Source: Pseudomonas sp. (lineage in GTDB: Bacteria; Pseudomonadota; Gammaproteobacteria; Pseudomonadales; Pseudomonadaceae). Taken from it: a DNA stretch of 10,032 nucleotides. Where the stretch lies: the NCBI GenBank assembly GCA_007117785.1, contig SKFV01000181.1, positions 1 to 10,032 of the forward strand, in the 5' to 3' direction. The notes under the pieces are model-generated. The model saw nothing but the letters and a program-made list of their open reading frames with translations, had not been told where the DNA came from and searched no databases. Below are positions 1 through 6,427 of the stretch, piece by piece (the first letter of the stretch is position 1; every line of letters begins with the position of its first letter). Made by a program: the position numbers and the translations under genes.

Positions 1-412
1 GATGATTGCGGTACCCGATCGGGGACAGGACATTCCCCTTGGAAAAACCGTGATCAAGGCGCTGCCGGCGCACTTTCTGCATTCGGTCGGTAATCTGCAA
101 TTCTTTGATCCGATCAGTGGCATTCTGTTTTCAGGTGATATGGGTGCGTCGATGCTGGATGATGCCGAGCCGGTGAGTGACTTTGCCGAGCATGTGCACA
201 GCATGGAGGGCTTTCATCGGCGTTATATGGCCGGTAACAAGGTCTGTCGTTTGTGGGCCAATATGATCCGCCAGCTAAAGCCGGCCATGATTGTGCCACA
301 GCATGGTCGTCCCTTTGTCGGGCCTGATATGATCAATCAGTTTCTTGACTGGATCAGCCAACTGGAATGCGGCATGGATCTGCTCAGTCAGGAAAATTAC
401 CGGATTCCCTAA
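1..412 (+). CDS. MBL-fold metallohydrolase, diiron/oxygen-binding type (3' part only)
   Basis: The frame is open from the left edge, so the 5' part lies outside the window; 136 codons are visible. The ATG at base 2 is probably internal. The visible part is the C-terminal half of a metallo-beta-lactamase fold. It has an HSxGN segment (H27 of the visible part), an FSGDMG strand-turn (D46) that supplies the bridging aspartate in this fold, and a VPQHGRPF segment (H101) that supplies the last histidine. The N-terminal HxHxDH-type metal motif is not in view. The look is that of the oxygen-binding diiron (ODP/FprA-like) branch rather than true beta-lactamases. No flavodoxin domain follows, since the protein stops soon after the last metal ligand. 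Substrate and physiological role cannot be read from here. The next gene starts 65 bp downstream on the same strand, so co-transcription is possible. Confidence 0.8.
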   Translation, partial: MIAVPDRGQDIPLGKTVIKALPAHFLHSVGNLQFFDPISGILFSGDMGASMLDDAEPVSDFAEHVHSMEGFHRRYMAGNKVCRLWANMIRQLKPAMIVPQHGRPFVGPDMINQFLDWISQLECGMDLLSQENYRIP

Positions 413-430
413 CCGGTGCAGCCAGCGGGT

Positions 431-458
431 GCAGGTACCTGCCAGGCGCGGCTGCGCC
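431..458 (+). other. Palindrome and hairpin between the metallohydrolase and PLD-like genes
   Basis: The 65-bp gap contains a perfect 12-bp palindrome, GCAGGTACCTGC (431-442). It is followed at once by a 5-bp GC-rich hairpin, GGCGC/GCGCC with a 4-nt loop (445-458). No T-run follows, so this is not a classical intrinsic terminator. It could weakly attenuate read-through into the next gene or be chance structure. Confidence 0.3.
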
Positions 459-477
459 CCAAGGTAGAAGGCACTGG

Positions 478-1638
478 ATGGCTGGCCCAATTTATCCCTG
501 GCGGGGCGATAATGCGTACACCCTGTTGATTGATGGCACCGCTTTCATGCCGCGCATGTTGCAGCGCATGGCGGCGGCGCAGCAAGCGATTGATCTGGAA
601 CTGTATCTGGTCAACTCAGGGGAAAGTAGCGCTGAAGTGATTCGGGTGCTGGTCGCCGCTGCCGGGCGCGGTGTTCAGGTGCGCTGTCTGCTGGATGGCT
701 TTGGCAGTGCCCAGTTGAGCAGCCGGGAGCGTGAGCAGCTGAACAACGCTGGCGTCCAGTTGCGGTTCTACAACCCCTTGCGTTGGCTGGGTGGTCACGG
801 CAATTTTCACCGTGACCACCGCAAGTTGTTGCTGGTCGACACGCACAGGGCTTTTGTTGGCGGTGCGGGGCTTACCGATGATTTCTACAAGCCGGAGCAA
901 CTGCAAAGCCATTGGCATGAGGTGATGCTCGAGGTTCAGGGCCCGGTGGTCGCTGACTGGCAGAATCTGTTCGAGCGCCAGTGGCGCATCAGCGGGCGGC
1001 GGCTGCGTTGGCAGCCACCACGGTTGAAGAAGGTCCGCGTACCAGCTCCCCCCTTGTCTGGTGAGCAGAACGGCTATGGGCGGGTATCCTATACCGACGC
1101 CAGTGAGCATCGTGAAATCATGCAAGCCTTGCTGGCAGCCATTAGCCGGTCAGAGCGTCGGCTGTGGTTGGCTACGCCATATTTCTTGCCCAGTTGGCCA
1201 GTACGCCGCGCCTTGAAGCGCGCGTCCAGACGTGGCGTGGATGTCCGTTTGTTGCTGTGTGGCAGCATTACGGATAATCCGGCGGTACGTTATGCCGGAC
1301 AGCGCTTCTACCGCGGTTTGCTCAAGACGGGAGTGCGTATCTTCGAGTACCAACCGCGCTTTCTGCACCTGAAAATGGTCCTGGCAGACGATTGGGTCAG
1401 TATCGGTTCGTGCAATTTCGATCACTGGAACATGCACTGGAATCTGGAAGCCAACCAGCAAGCACTAGATGCTTCACTGACCACTGCAGTGATCGCCAGC
1501 TTTAACCAGGATTTTGCCCAGAGCCAGGAGTGGACCTATGCCGAGTGGCTACGCTTGCCACTCTGGCACCGGGCAAAAATAAGCCTCTGGGCTCAGCTGA
1601 ACCGCCTGGTGATGTTGTGGTTCAACATCCGTCGCTGA
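478..1638 (+). CDS. Phospholipase D family protein, cardiolipin synthase B-like
   Basis: This is a 386-residue enzyme with two phospholipase D (HKD) half-sites, as in bacterial cardiolipin synthases, which join or exchange phosphatidyl groups at the inner membrane. Motif 1 is H114-x-K116-x4-D121 followed by a GG turn at 128-129. Motif 2 is H297-x-K299-x4-D304 followed by GS at 310-311. There is no pair of N-terminal membrane helices as in ClsA, and the length is close to the soluble ClsB type (about 410 residues). The tail (365-386) is rich in aromatic, hydrophobic and basic residues and could touch the membrane. The frame is open upstream to 367, but that would overlap the preceding gene. 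The ATG at 478 has AGAAGG about 8 nt upstream and begins just before the conserved region, so I use it. Exact substrate (cardiolipin or another phospholipid) is inferred from family only. It ends 15 bp from the convergent crotonase gene. Confidence 0.88.
   Translation: MAGPIYPWRGDNAYTLLIDGTAFMPRMLQRMAAAQQAIDLELYLVNSGESSAEVIRVLVAAAGRGVQVRCLLDGFGSAQLSSREREQLNNAGVQLRFYNPLRWLGGHGNFHRDHRKLLLVDTHRAFVGGAGLTDDFYKPEQLQSHWHEVMLEVQGPVVADWQNLFERQWRISGRRLRWQPPRLKKVRVPAPPLSGEQNGYGRVSYTDASEHREIMQALLAAISRSERRLWLATPYFLPSWPVRRALKRASRRGVDVRLLLCGSITDNPAVRYAGQRFYRGLLKTGVRIFEYQPRFLHLKMVLADDWVSIGSCNFDHWNMHWNLEANQQALDASLTTAVIASFNQDFAQSQEWTYAEWLRLPLWHRAKISLWAQLNRLVMLWFNIRR
790..820 (+). repeat. Perfect 11-bp inverted repeat inside the PLD-like gene
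   Basis: The arms are 790-800 and 810-820, perfectly complementary, separated by a 9-nt AT-rich loop. The repeat lies entirely inside the coding sequence and its right arm ends at the codon for the first catalytic histidine (H114). In mRNA it would form a strong hairpin. Confidence 0.6.
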
Positions 1639-1653
1639 GCCGGCGCAGCAAGC

Positions 1654-2424
1654 TTACTGGTCAGAAAATACAGGCTGGCGCTTTTCCATAAAGGCGGTCA
1701 GTGCTTCGCGGGCTTCGGCGCCCTGCAGCAGGCGGGCAAAGTGTTCGCCTTCGGCAGCCATGACCTCGTCGGCCTGACGGTTGACACCTTCCTTGATCAA
1801 CTGCTTGCTCAGCTTGATCGAGCCCGGGGGCAAGCTGGCAATGCGTTGTGCACTGGTCAGTGCTGCCTGGTAGACAGCATCGCCGGCAGGCAGGGCCTGA
1901 TTGGCCAGACCTATGTCTGCCGCACGCTGGCCACTGACTTCTTCACCAAGCAACAGCAGTTCGGCGGCGCGCAGGTGACCGAGCAGCCGCGGCAGCAGGA
2001 AGCTGGAGCCGGCTTCCGGGCACAGGCCAAGGTTGACGAAGGGCATTTTCAGCCGCGCATTGTCAGCCACATAGACCAGGTCGCAGTGCAGGAGGAGTGT
2101 AGTGCCGACGCCAACCGCCGGGCCATTCACGGCCGCGATCAGGGGTTTTTCAGCATGACAGATTGCCTTGAGGAAACGGTAGACCGGGCTATCCGGGCCA
2201 CTGGCCGGCGCGTTGATAAAGTCACTGACGTCATTGCCGCTGGTAAAGCAGCTGTCACTACCGCGAATGATGATGGCGCGAATCGCTTTATCATCTTGTG
2301 CCGCGGTGATGGCGTCGGCAAGGCCGCTGTACATGTCTCGGGTCAGCGCGTTTTTTTTCTCGGGGCGGTTCAGGGTCAGGGTCAATACGCCATCCTGACG
2401 CTCGATCAACAGGTGTTCGCTCAT
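1654..2424 (-). CDS. Enoyl-CoA hydratase/isomerase family protein (crotonase)
   Basis: This 256-residue protein has the standard length and layout of single-domain crotonases. These bind acyl-CoA thioesters and stabilise an enolate in an oxyanion hole. The NRPEKKNAL segment (19-27), the SGND turn (62-65) and the GPAVGVG loop (101-107) are the expected CoA and oxyanion elements. At the place where classical hydratases carry the first catalytic glutamate (E144 of rat hydratase), this protein has MPFVNLG with F129. A glutamate instead follows in LCPEAGSS (E137), the arrangement of delta3,delta2-enoyl-CoA isomerases (ECI2 type). E155 lies in the AAELLLLG helix at the position of the second hydratase glutamate. 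An isomerase is therefore at least as likely as a hydratase. It is the last gene of a minus-strand operon, 33 bp after the ferredoxin reductase. Its ribosome-binding site is weak (GGAT). From memory it is syntenic with PA4330. Confidence 0.88.
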   Translation of the reverse strand: MSEHLLIERQDGVLTLTLNRPEKKNALTRDMYSGLADAITAAQDDKAIRAIIIRGSDSCFTSGNDVSDFINAPASGPDSPVYRFLKAICHAEKPLIAAVNGPAVGVGTTLLLHCDLVYVADNARLKMPFVNLGLCPEAGSSFLLPRLLGHLRAAELLLLGEEVSGQRAADIGLANQALPAGDAVYQAALTSAQRIASLPPGSIKLSKQLIKEGVNRQADEVMAAEGEHFARLLQGAEAREALTAFMEKRQPVFSDQ

Positions 2425-2457
2425 GCGTGGATATCCATGGTTCGGGTCAACGGCAGA

Positions 2458-3393
2458 CTAATGGCTGCCGAGAAAGGCTTCGTCGAGTACTTGCCGGCGC
2501 GCGAGCCCGCTCATGAAAAGGGGTTTGCGCTGGCGCTCGACAAAAGCCGGGCTGCCGCAGACTAGCGCCATCGCGTTGCGGGCGACAAGCCCCCTTTGCC
2601 GGAGCAGCTGATCGCCTTGGCTGTCATCGGTGGTCAGATAAGTGACCTGCGGATGCTGTGCTGCCCACTCGGTTAACTGCTGATGCCGGTATCCGGACGC
2701 TTCACTGCGCTGCCAGACAATCAGTGAAATGCCACCTGAATGCCCCTGTTTCAGGGCGTCACGGGCAATAGCGTGCAGCATGCCGATTGCGGTTCCACGC
2801 GCCAGCAACAACAGAGGCCGGTCATGCCAGTCAGGGTCGTAATGGCAAACGCCCGCAACCCCCGACAGATAGATTGTCTGTCCATTATCCATACGCTGAA
2901 TACGTTGCGAAAAAGCACCTTGTGGGTAAAGTCTCAGGTGAAAAGCCAGTTCGTCGTCCTCCGGCAAGCTGGCTATCGAATAGCTGCGGCCAAGGTTTTC
3001 ATCCAGCCAGAGAGTGAGATGCTGGCCAGCCTTGTAGCGCAAGGGTCCACGGGGTTGCAGGCGTAACTCAATAACGTCATCAGCCAGTCGCGTCTGGCCA
3101 GTGATCAGCGCAGGGATTGCACTCTTTGTCGGATCGAAACTGGTTAATATGAGGTTCTGGCTGACCCAGCACTGGCAGGCAAGTAACCAGCCTTCTGCAT
3201 GTTGCTCCGGGCTCAGGTTGCTGCAGGCCGGGTCATCCTGCTCCAGTGGTTGATCACTTTGCAGCAGACAGGTCTGGCAATGACCCGAGCGGCAAGAGTG
3301 GGGCACACTCACGCCCGCAGCGAGCAGACCGTCCAGAAGGTTGCAGTCCAGCGGCAGGTTGAATTGCCGATCATCAAGTTCTATCTGAGGCAT
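2458..3393 (-). CDS. 2Fe-2S ferredoxin / flavin oxidoreductase fusion protein
   Basis: This 311-residue redox protein has three parts. An N-terminal plant-type 2Fe-2S ferredoxin domain (about 1-88) carries ligands C34, C39, C42 and C73. An FAD-binding beta-barrel (about 92-185) carries the RSYS flavin motif at 136-139. A C-terminal nucleotide-binding half (about 192-311) contains the VCGSP segment at 278-282. The order ferredoxin-FAD-NAD resembles reductase components of aromatic ring oxygenases and methane/phenol hydroxylases, but no oxygenase is nearby. The nucleotide loop is odd: ARGTAIGML (198-206) replaces the usual GGTGIAP-like sequence, so NAD(P)H use is uncertain. The start overlaps the stop of the upstream cyclase gene by 20 bp and lacks a clear Shine-Dalgarno sequence, suggesting translational coupling. 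From memory it matches PA4331 in position. The electron partner is unknown. Confidence 0.87.
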   Translation of the reverse strand: MPQIELDDRQFNLPLDCNLLDGLLAAGVSVPHSCRSGHCQTCLLQSDQPLEQDDPACSNLSPEQHAEGWLLACQCWVSQNLILTSFDPTKSAIPALITGQTRLADDVIELRLQPRGPLRYKAGQHLTLWLDENLGRSYSIASLPEDDELAFHLRLYPQGAFSQRIQRMDNGQTIYLSGVAGVCHYDPDWHDRPLLLLARGTAIGMLHAIARDALKQGHSGGISLIVWQRSEASGYRHQQLTEWAAQHPQVTYLTTDDSQGDQLLRQRGLVARNAMALVCGSPAFVERQRKPLFMSGLARRQVLDEAFLGSH

Positions 3394-4513
3394 GGTCGGT
3401 TTGGCTCAGCTGACTACAGTTGCGTCCGGCCGCTTTGGCAGCATAGAGCGCCTGATCGGCCTGGCGGATACGGGCTTCCAGTTTGTCACCGGGGACGACC
3501 AGGCTCAAGCCTGCTGACAGGGTGCAGCGGTAATCTTCTGGCAAGCCGGCAAAGCGGCTTTGTGAAAAACGCTGACGAATACGTTCGACGCACTGATTCA
3601 GCAGCTTAGCATCAGCATTATGAATCAGCAGGATGAACTCTTCACCGCCGAACCGTCCCAGCAGGTCTTCTGCGCGCAGACTTTCGCGAGCAATCTGCGC
3701 GAAGCTCTGGAGTACCTTGTCGCCGATGTCGTGTCCGTAATTATCATTGACCTGTTTGAAATGGTCGAGATCGATAACTGCCAGACCGAAGGATTTGCCC
3801 GGCGTCAGCAGAGTCAGGCGGCGCTGCGCTTCCTGATAGAAAGAACGACGGTTGAGCAGCCCGGTCAGGCTATCGGTGGTGGCCAGGTTTTCCAGTTGCC
3901 CCATCATACCTTTGAGCGTTTCCTGATGAACCTGCAAGGTGTTATGGCGCATTTGCAGGCGCTCGCGCAAATCACGGATGTAGCTGCAGAAAATGGACAC
4001 CCAGGCGAGAAAGCAGGCGAGCAGGAACCACTGCAGCAGCATCCGGTTGACCGGTGCAGGATCAGCCATCAGCAAGGGCTCCAGCAGAATCAGGCTGCCA
4101 AAGCAGGCGAGGGCAAAGCCGGAGCACGCCGCGAAAGCCCGTCGGCTGAGCTGAAAGACGCCGAATAACAGAATAATTGCATACACGGTAGTCATGCTGC
4201 CGCGCAATTCGCCGACATGGACCAACATATAGGTCAGCAGCAGGGTGGCTACGACTATTTGCGCCACTGTCATGCTGGGGTCACGGAATTTCAGGTTCCA
4301 GCCGCTGACCAGAAACCAGAGGAAAACTGCCTGAGTGCCAAGACCGAGCAGGATATGACTCAGTGCCTGAATCTGGGTGCCGTGGTATTCGCCAAATAGC
4401 CAGGTGGTAAAAATAACGATGTAGGTAATTGCGTAATTCAGTTGCGCCATCAGAAAACGCTGCATGCGTAGACGCTGGAACTTGGCTTGTGTCGCGGTAT
4501 CCGTGTCAGTCAC
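3374..4513 (-). CDS. Membrane diguanylate cyclase, SadC-like (GGDEF)
   Basis: This protein makes c-di-GMP from two GTP at the inner membrane. Residue numbers count from the upstream ATG at 4540 (388 aa). Six hydrophobic stretches (about 36-50, 58-80, 92-110, 116-133, 137-157, 167-187) form a membrane sensor region. A coiled-coil-like linker (about 188-220) follows, then a GGDEF domain with DSLTGLLNRR at 223-232 and an intact GGEEF active site at 298-302. An inhibitory I-site, R289-x-x-D292, lies exactly five residues upstream. The cyclase should therefore be active and feedback-inhibited. I choose the GTG at 4513 (379 aa) because GAAAGAGGG sits 6 nt before it, whereas the ATG at 4540 has no visible Shine-Dalgarno. 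It is first in the operon with the ferredoxin reductase and crotonase and divergent from the fumarase. This is the position of sadC (PA4332) in P. aeruginosa, though that protein is about 100 residues longer as I recall it. Confidence 0.88.
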   Translation of the reverse strand: MTDTDTATQAKFQRLRMQRFLMAQLNYAITYIVIFTTWLFGEYHGTQIQALSHILLGLGTQAVFLWFLVSGWNLKFRDPSMTVAQIVVATLLLTYMLVHVGELRGSMTTVYAIILLFGVFQLSRRAFAACSGFALACFGSLILLEPLLMADPAPVNRMLLQWFLLACFLAWVSIFCSYIRDLRERLQMRHNTLQVHQETLKGMMGQLENLATTDSLTGLLNRRSFYQEAQRRLTLLTPGKSFGLAVIDLDHFKQVNDNYGHDIGDKVLQSFAQIARESLRAEDLLGRFGGEEFILLIHNADAKLLNQCVERIRQRFSQSRFAGLPEDYRCTLSAGLSLVVPGDKLEARIRQADQALYAAKAAGRNCSQLSQTDHASDRT

Positions 4514-4608
4514 GTGATGCCCTCTTTCCGGTGATGGCATTTTGGCGTCAATTTAACGCGAATTGGCGTGCTTGCCTACCCTTTGGTCGAGCTCGTGCAA
4601 ATGCGGGT

Positions 4609-4635
4609 TTGATGGTGAGCCAGCTTGGGTATAAT
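4609..4635 (+). promoter_or_regulatory. Candidate sigma-70 promoter of the fumarase gene
   Basis: A perfect -10 hexamer, TATAAT, lies at 4630-4635. The best -35 match is TTGATG (4609-4614), with a short 15-bp spacer. Transcription would start near 4642 and leave about 184 nt before the fumarase ATG. The weak -35 and short spacing suggest an activator may assist. No other convincing promoter is seen closer to the gene. Confidence 0.5.
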
Positions 4636-4641
4636 GCTGCC

Positions 4642-4825
4642 CAGATTTTCGGGAGCTTGCCGTAGCCGCGCATTATCCCTGTTTAGGGTGAGGGTGTCTG
4701 TGAACCAGTGGACACTTTGACCGATAAAGACCTGAAAAATCGGTTACGCGAGACGTCACCGGTCTTATTTGGCCGCCGCAGAAACACGCTGCTGCCCGCC
4801 ACTTACCAGAGGAGTCTGTTTCAGC
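4642..4825 (+). promoter_or_regulatory. Long 5' leader of the fumarase gene with pseudoknot-like pairing
   Basis: No convincing ORF lies between the predicted start site and the fumarase ATG. Two helices can form in H-type pseudoknot order. Stem 1 is 8 bp (4718-4725 with 4739-4746, one G-U). Its loop contains AAGACC (4727-4732), fully complementary to GGTCTT (4761-4766). A third helix (4778-4786 with 4817-4825: 2 bp, one mismatch, 6 bp) would enclose the ribosome-binding site in its loop and end directly at the ATG. I do not recognise a known riboswitch class. Some of these pairings may be chance. Confidence 0.35.
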
Positions 4826-6349
4826 ATGGCTGTAATCAAACAAGATGATGTGATCCAGAGTGTAGCGGACGCGCTGCAGTACATTTCCTATTACCATCCG
4901 GTAGATTTCATCCAGGCCGTGCATGAGGCCTATGAGCGGGAAGAATCGCAGGCTGCGCGTGATGCCATGGCGCAGATTCTGATCAATTCACGTATGTGTG
5001 CTACCGGCCACCGGCCGATTTGCCAGGATACCGGCATTGTGACCATCTTCGCTCGTGTCGGCATGAATGTGCAGTGGGACGGCGCGACCATGAGCCTGGA
5101 TGACATGATCAATGAAGGCGTGCGCCAGGCCTACAACAATCCGGATAACGTGCTGCGTGCCTCCATCCTGGCTGATCCGGCTGGCAAGCGGACCAATACC
5201 AAGGACAATACTCCGGCTGTTATTCACTACCAGGTGGTGCCGGGCGACAGCATCGAGTTTGATGTTGCCGCCAAGGGTGGTGGCTCCGAGAACAAATCGA
5301 AAATGGTCATGCTCAACCCCTCTGACTCCATTGTCGACTGGGTACTGAAAACCGTACCGACCATGGGCGCCGGCTGGTGTCCGCCGGGCATGCTGGGTAT
5401 TGGTATTGGTGGCACGGCTGAGAAAGCCGCGGTACTGGCCAAGGAATCGCTGATGGATTCCATTGATATTCACGAACTGCGTGCCCGTGGCCCGCAGAAC
5501 CGCGTTGAAGAACTGCGTCTGGAAATCATGGACAAGGTCAATGCGCTCGGCATTGGTGCTCAGGGCCTGGGCGGCCTGACCACGGTGCTGGATATCAAGA
5601 TCAAGGATTACCCGACCCACGCCGCCAGTCTGCCAGTATGCATGATCCCCAACTGTGCGGCGACCCGTCACGCGCACTTCTTGCTCGATGGCAGTGGTCC
5701 GGCTGTACTTGAGGCGCCGCCAATGGATGCCTATCCGGACATTACCTGGGAAGTCGGCACCGGCGTGCGCCGCGCCAATATGGATACCCTGACCCCAGAG
5801 GAAGTGCAGACCTGGAAGAGCGGTGAAACCGTGCTGCTGTCCGGCAAGATGCTCACCGGCCGCGATGCGGCGCACAAGCGCATGGTCGATATGCTGAATA
5901 AGGGTGAAGAGCTGCCGGTAGATCTCAAGGGCCGCTTTATCTATTACGTTGGCCCGGTTGATCCGGTGCGCGAAGAGGTTGTAGGTCCAGCGGGCCCGAC
6001 CACTGCAACACGGATGGACAAGTTCACCCGGCCTATTCTGGAGCAGACCGGTTTGCTTGGCATGATCGGCAAGGCCGAGCGTGGCCCGATCGCCATCGAG
6101 GCGATCAAGGACCATAAAGCGGTCTACCTGATGGCGGTTGGCGGTGCGGCTTATCTGGTTGCTCAAGCGATCAAGAAGGCCGAGATTGTGGCCTTCCCGG
6201 AGCTGGGTATGGAAGCCATCTACGAGTTTGAAGTGGAAGACATGCCGGTCACCGTCGCGGTCGACAGTACCGGTGAATCTGCCCACATCACCGGCCCGGC
6301 AATCTGGCAGAAGAAAATTGCCGACAGCCTCGCGGTTGAGGTGAAGTAA
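4826..6349 (+). CDS. fumA: Fumarate hydratase class I (4Fe-4S)
   Basis: This cytosolic TCA-cycle enzyme interconverts fumarate and (S)-malate. The 507 residues form the fused alpha plus beta arrangement of class I, oxygen-sensitive fumarases. The three cluster cysteines are visible: C66 in CQDTG, C185 in WCPPGM and C277 in IPNCAATRH, with spacings close to those of characterised class I enzymes. Further family signatures are KRTNTKDNTPA (121-131), the GIGIGGTAEKA glycine loop (191-201) and the C-terminal beta part from about 300, including VGPVDP (375-380) and GPAGPTTATRMD (387-398). The ATG at 4826 follows AGGAG (4810-4814) with an 11-nt spacer. An in-frame TTG at 4769 would add 19 non-conserved residues and is not used. 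The gene is divergent from the diguanylate cyclase and has its own promoter. The gene symbol is by analogy with E. coli FumA/FumB. Confidence 0.97.
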   Translation: MAVIKQDDVIQSVADALQYISYYHPVDFIQAVHEAYEREESQAARDAMAQILINSRMCATGHRPICQDTGIVTIFARVGMNVQWDGATMSLDDMINEGVRQAYNNPDNVLRASILADPAGKRTNTKDNTPAVIHYQVVPGDSIEFDVAAKGGGSENKSKMVMLNPSDSIVDWVLKTVPTMGAGWCPPGMLGIGIGGTAEKAAVLAKESLMDSIDIHELRARGPQNRVEELRLEIMDKVNALGIGAQGLGGLTTVLDIKIKDYPTHAASLPVCMIPNCAATRHAHFLLDGSGPAVLEAPPMDAYPDITWEVGTGVRRANMDTLTPEEVQTWKSGETVLLSGKMLTGRDAAHKRMVDMLNKGEELPVDLKGRFIYYVGPVDPVREEVVGPAGPTTATRMDKFTRPILEQTGLLGMIGKAERGPIAIEAIKDHKAVYLMAVGGAAYLVAQAIKKAEIVAFPELGMEAIYEFEVEDMPVTVAVDSTGESAHITGPAIWQKKIADSLAVEVK

Positions 6350-6364
6350 TTCAGCCAGGCATTA

Positions 6365-6427
6365 CCTGATATGCCCCTGTCATCGCGCGGGCTTAGCCGG
6401 CGCGATGACAGCGGCGTCAATATCAGG
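6365..6427. repeat. Nested inverted repeat between convergent fumarase and phhB genes
   Basis: An inner hairpin has 12-bp perfect arms (6377-6388 and 6400-6411), with GGC-TTA-GCC able to pair further at the tip. An outer 8-bp inverted repeat, CCTGATAT/ATATCAGG (6365-6372 and 6420-6427), surrounds it, and its right arm overlaps the phhB stop codon (6423-6425). Neither strand has a T-run after the hairpin. Placed between two convergent gene ends, it probably acts as a bidirectional 3'-end structure that limits read-through or protects both mRNAs. Confidence 0.6.

Noticed and set aside
367..477. N-terminal extension of the PLD-like protein to an ATG at 367
   Set aside because: It would overlap the end of the preceding gene by 46 bp and add 37 residues without any conserved feature. 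The ATG at 478 has a ribosome-binding site.
2351..2358. T8 run on the plus strand as an intrinsic terminator
   Set aside because: It lies inside a minus-strand gene, is not preceded by a stable hairpin, and no plus-strand transcript is predicted there.
1741..2565. A 274-codon plus-strand frame opposite the crotonase and the end of the ferredoxin reductase
   Set aside because: It crosses two real minus-strand genes and their gap, has low-complexity Gln/Gly/Ala composition and no family signature. It is a codon-bias shadow.
4688..4720. A 10-codon GTG frame in the fumarase leader as a leader peptide
   Set aside because: It uses a GTG start with no convincing ribosome-binding site and shows no run of regulatory codons.
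4769..4825. TTG start adding 19 residues to the fumarase
   Set aside because: The added residues are not family-like, no Shine-Dalgarno precedes the TTG, and the ATG at 4826 gives the expected 507-residue length.
4988..6286. A 432-codon open frame on the minus strand inside the fumarase gene
   Set aside because: It is antisense to a clearly conserved enzyme. Its translation is rich in His, Arg and Gly with no recognisable domain, as expected from the complementary frame of GC-biased codons.
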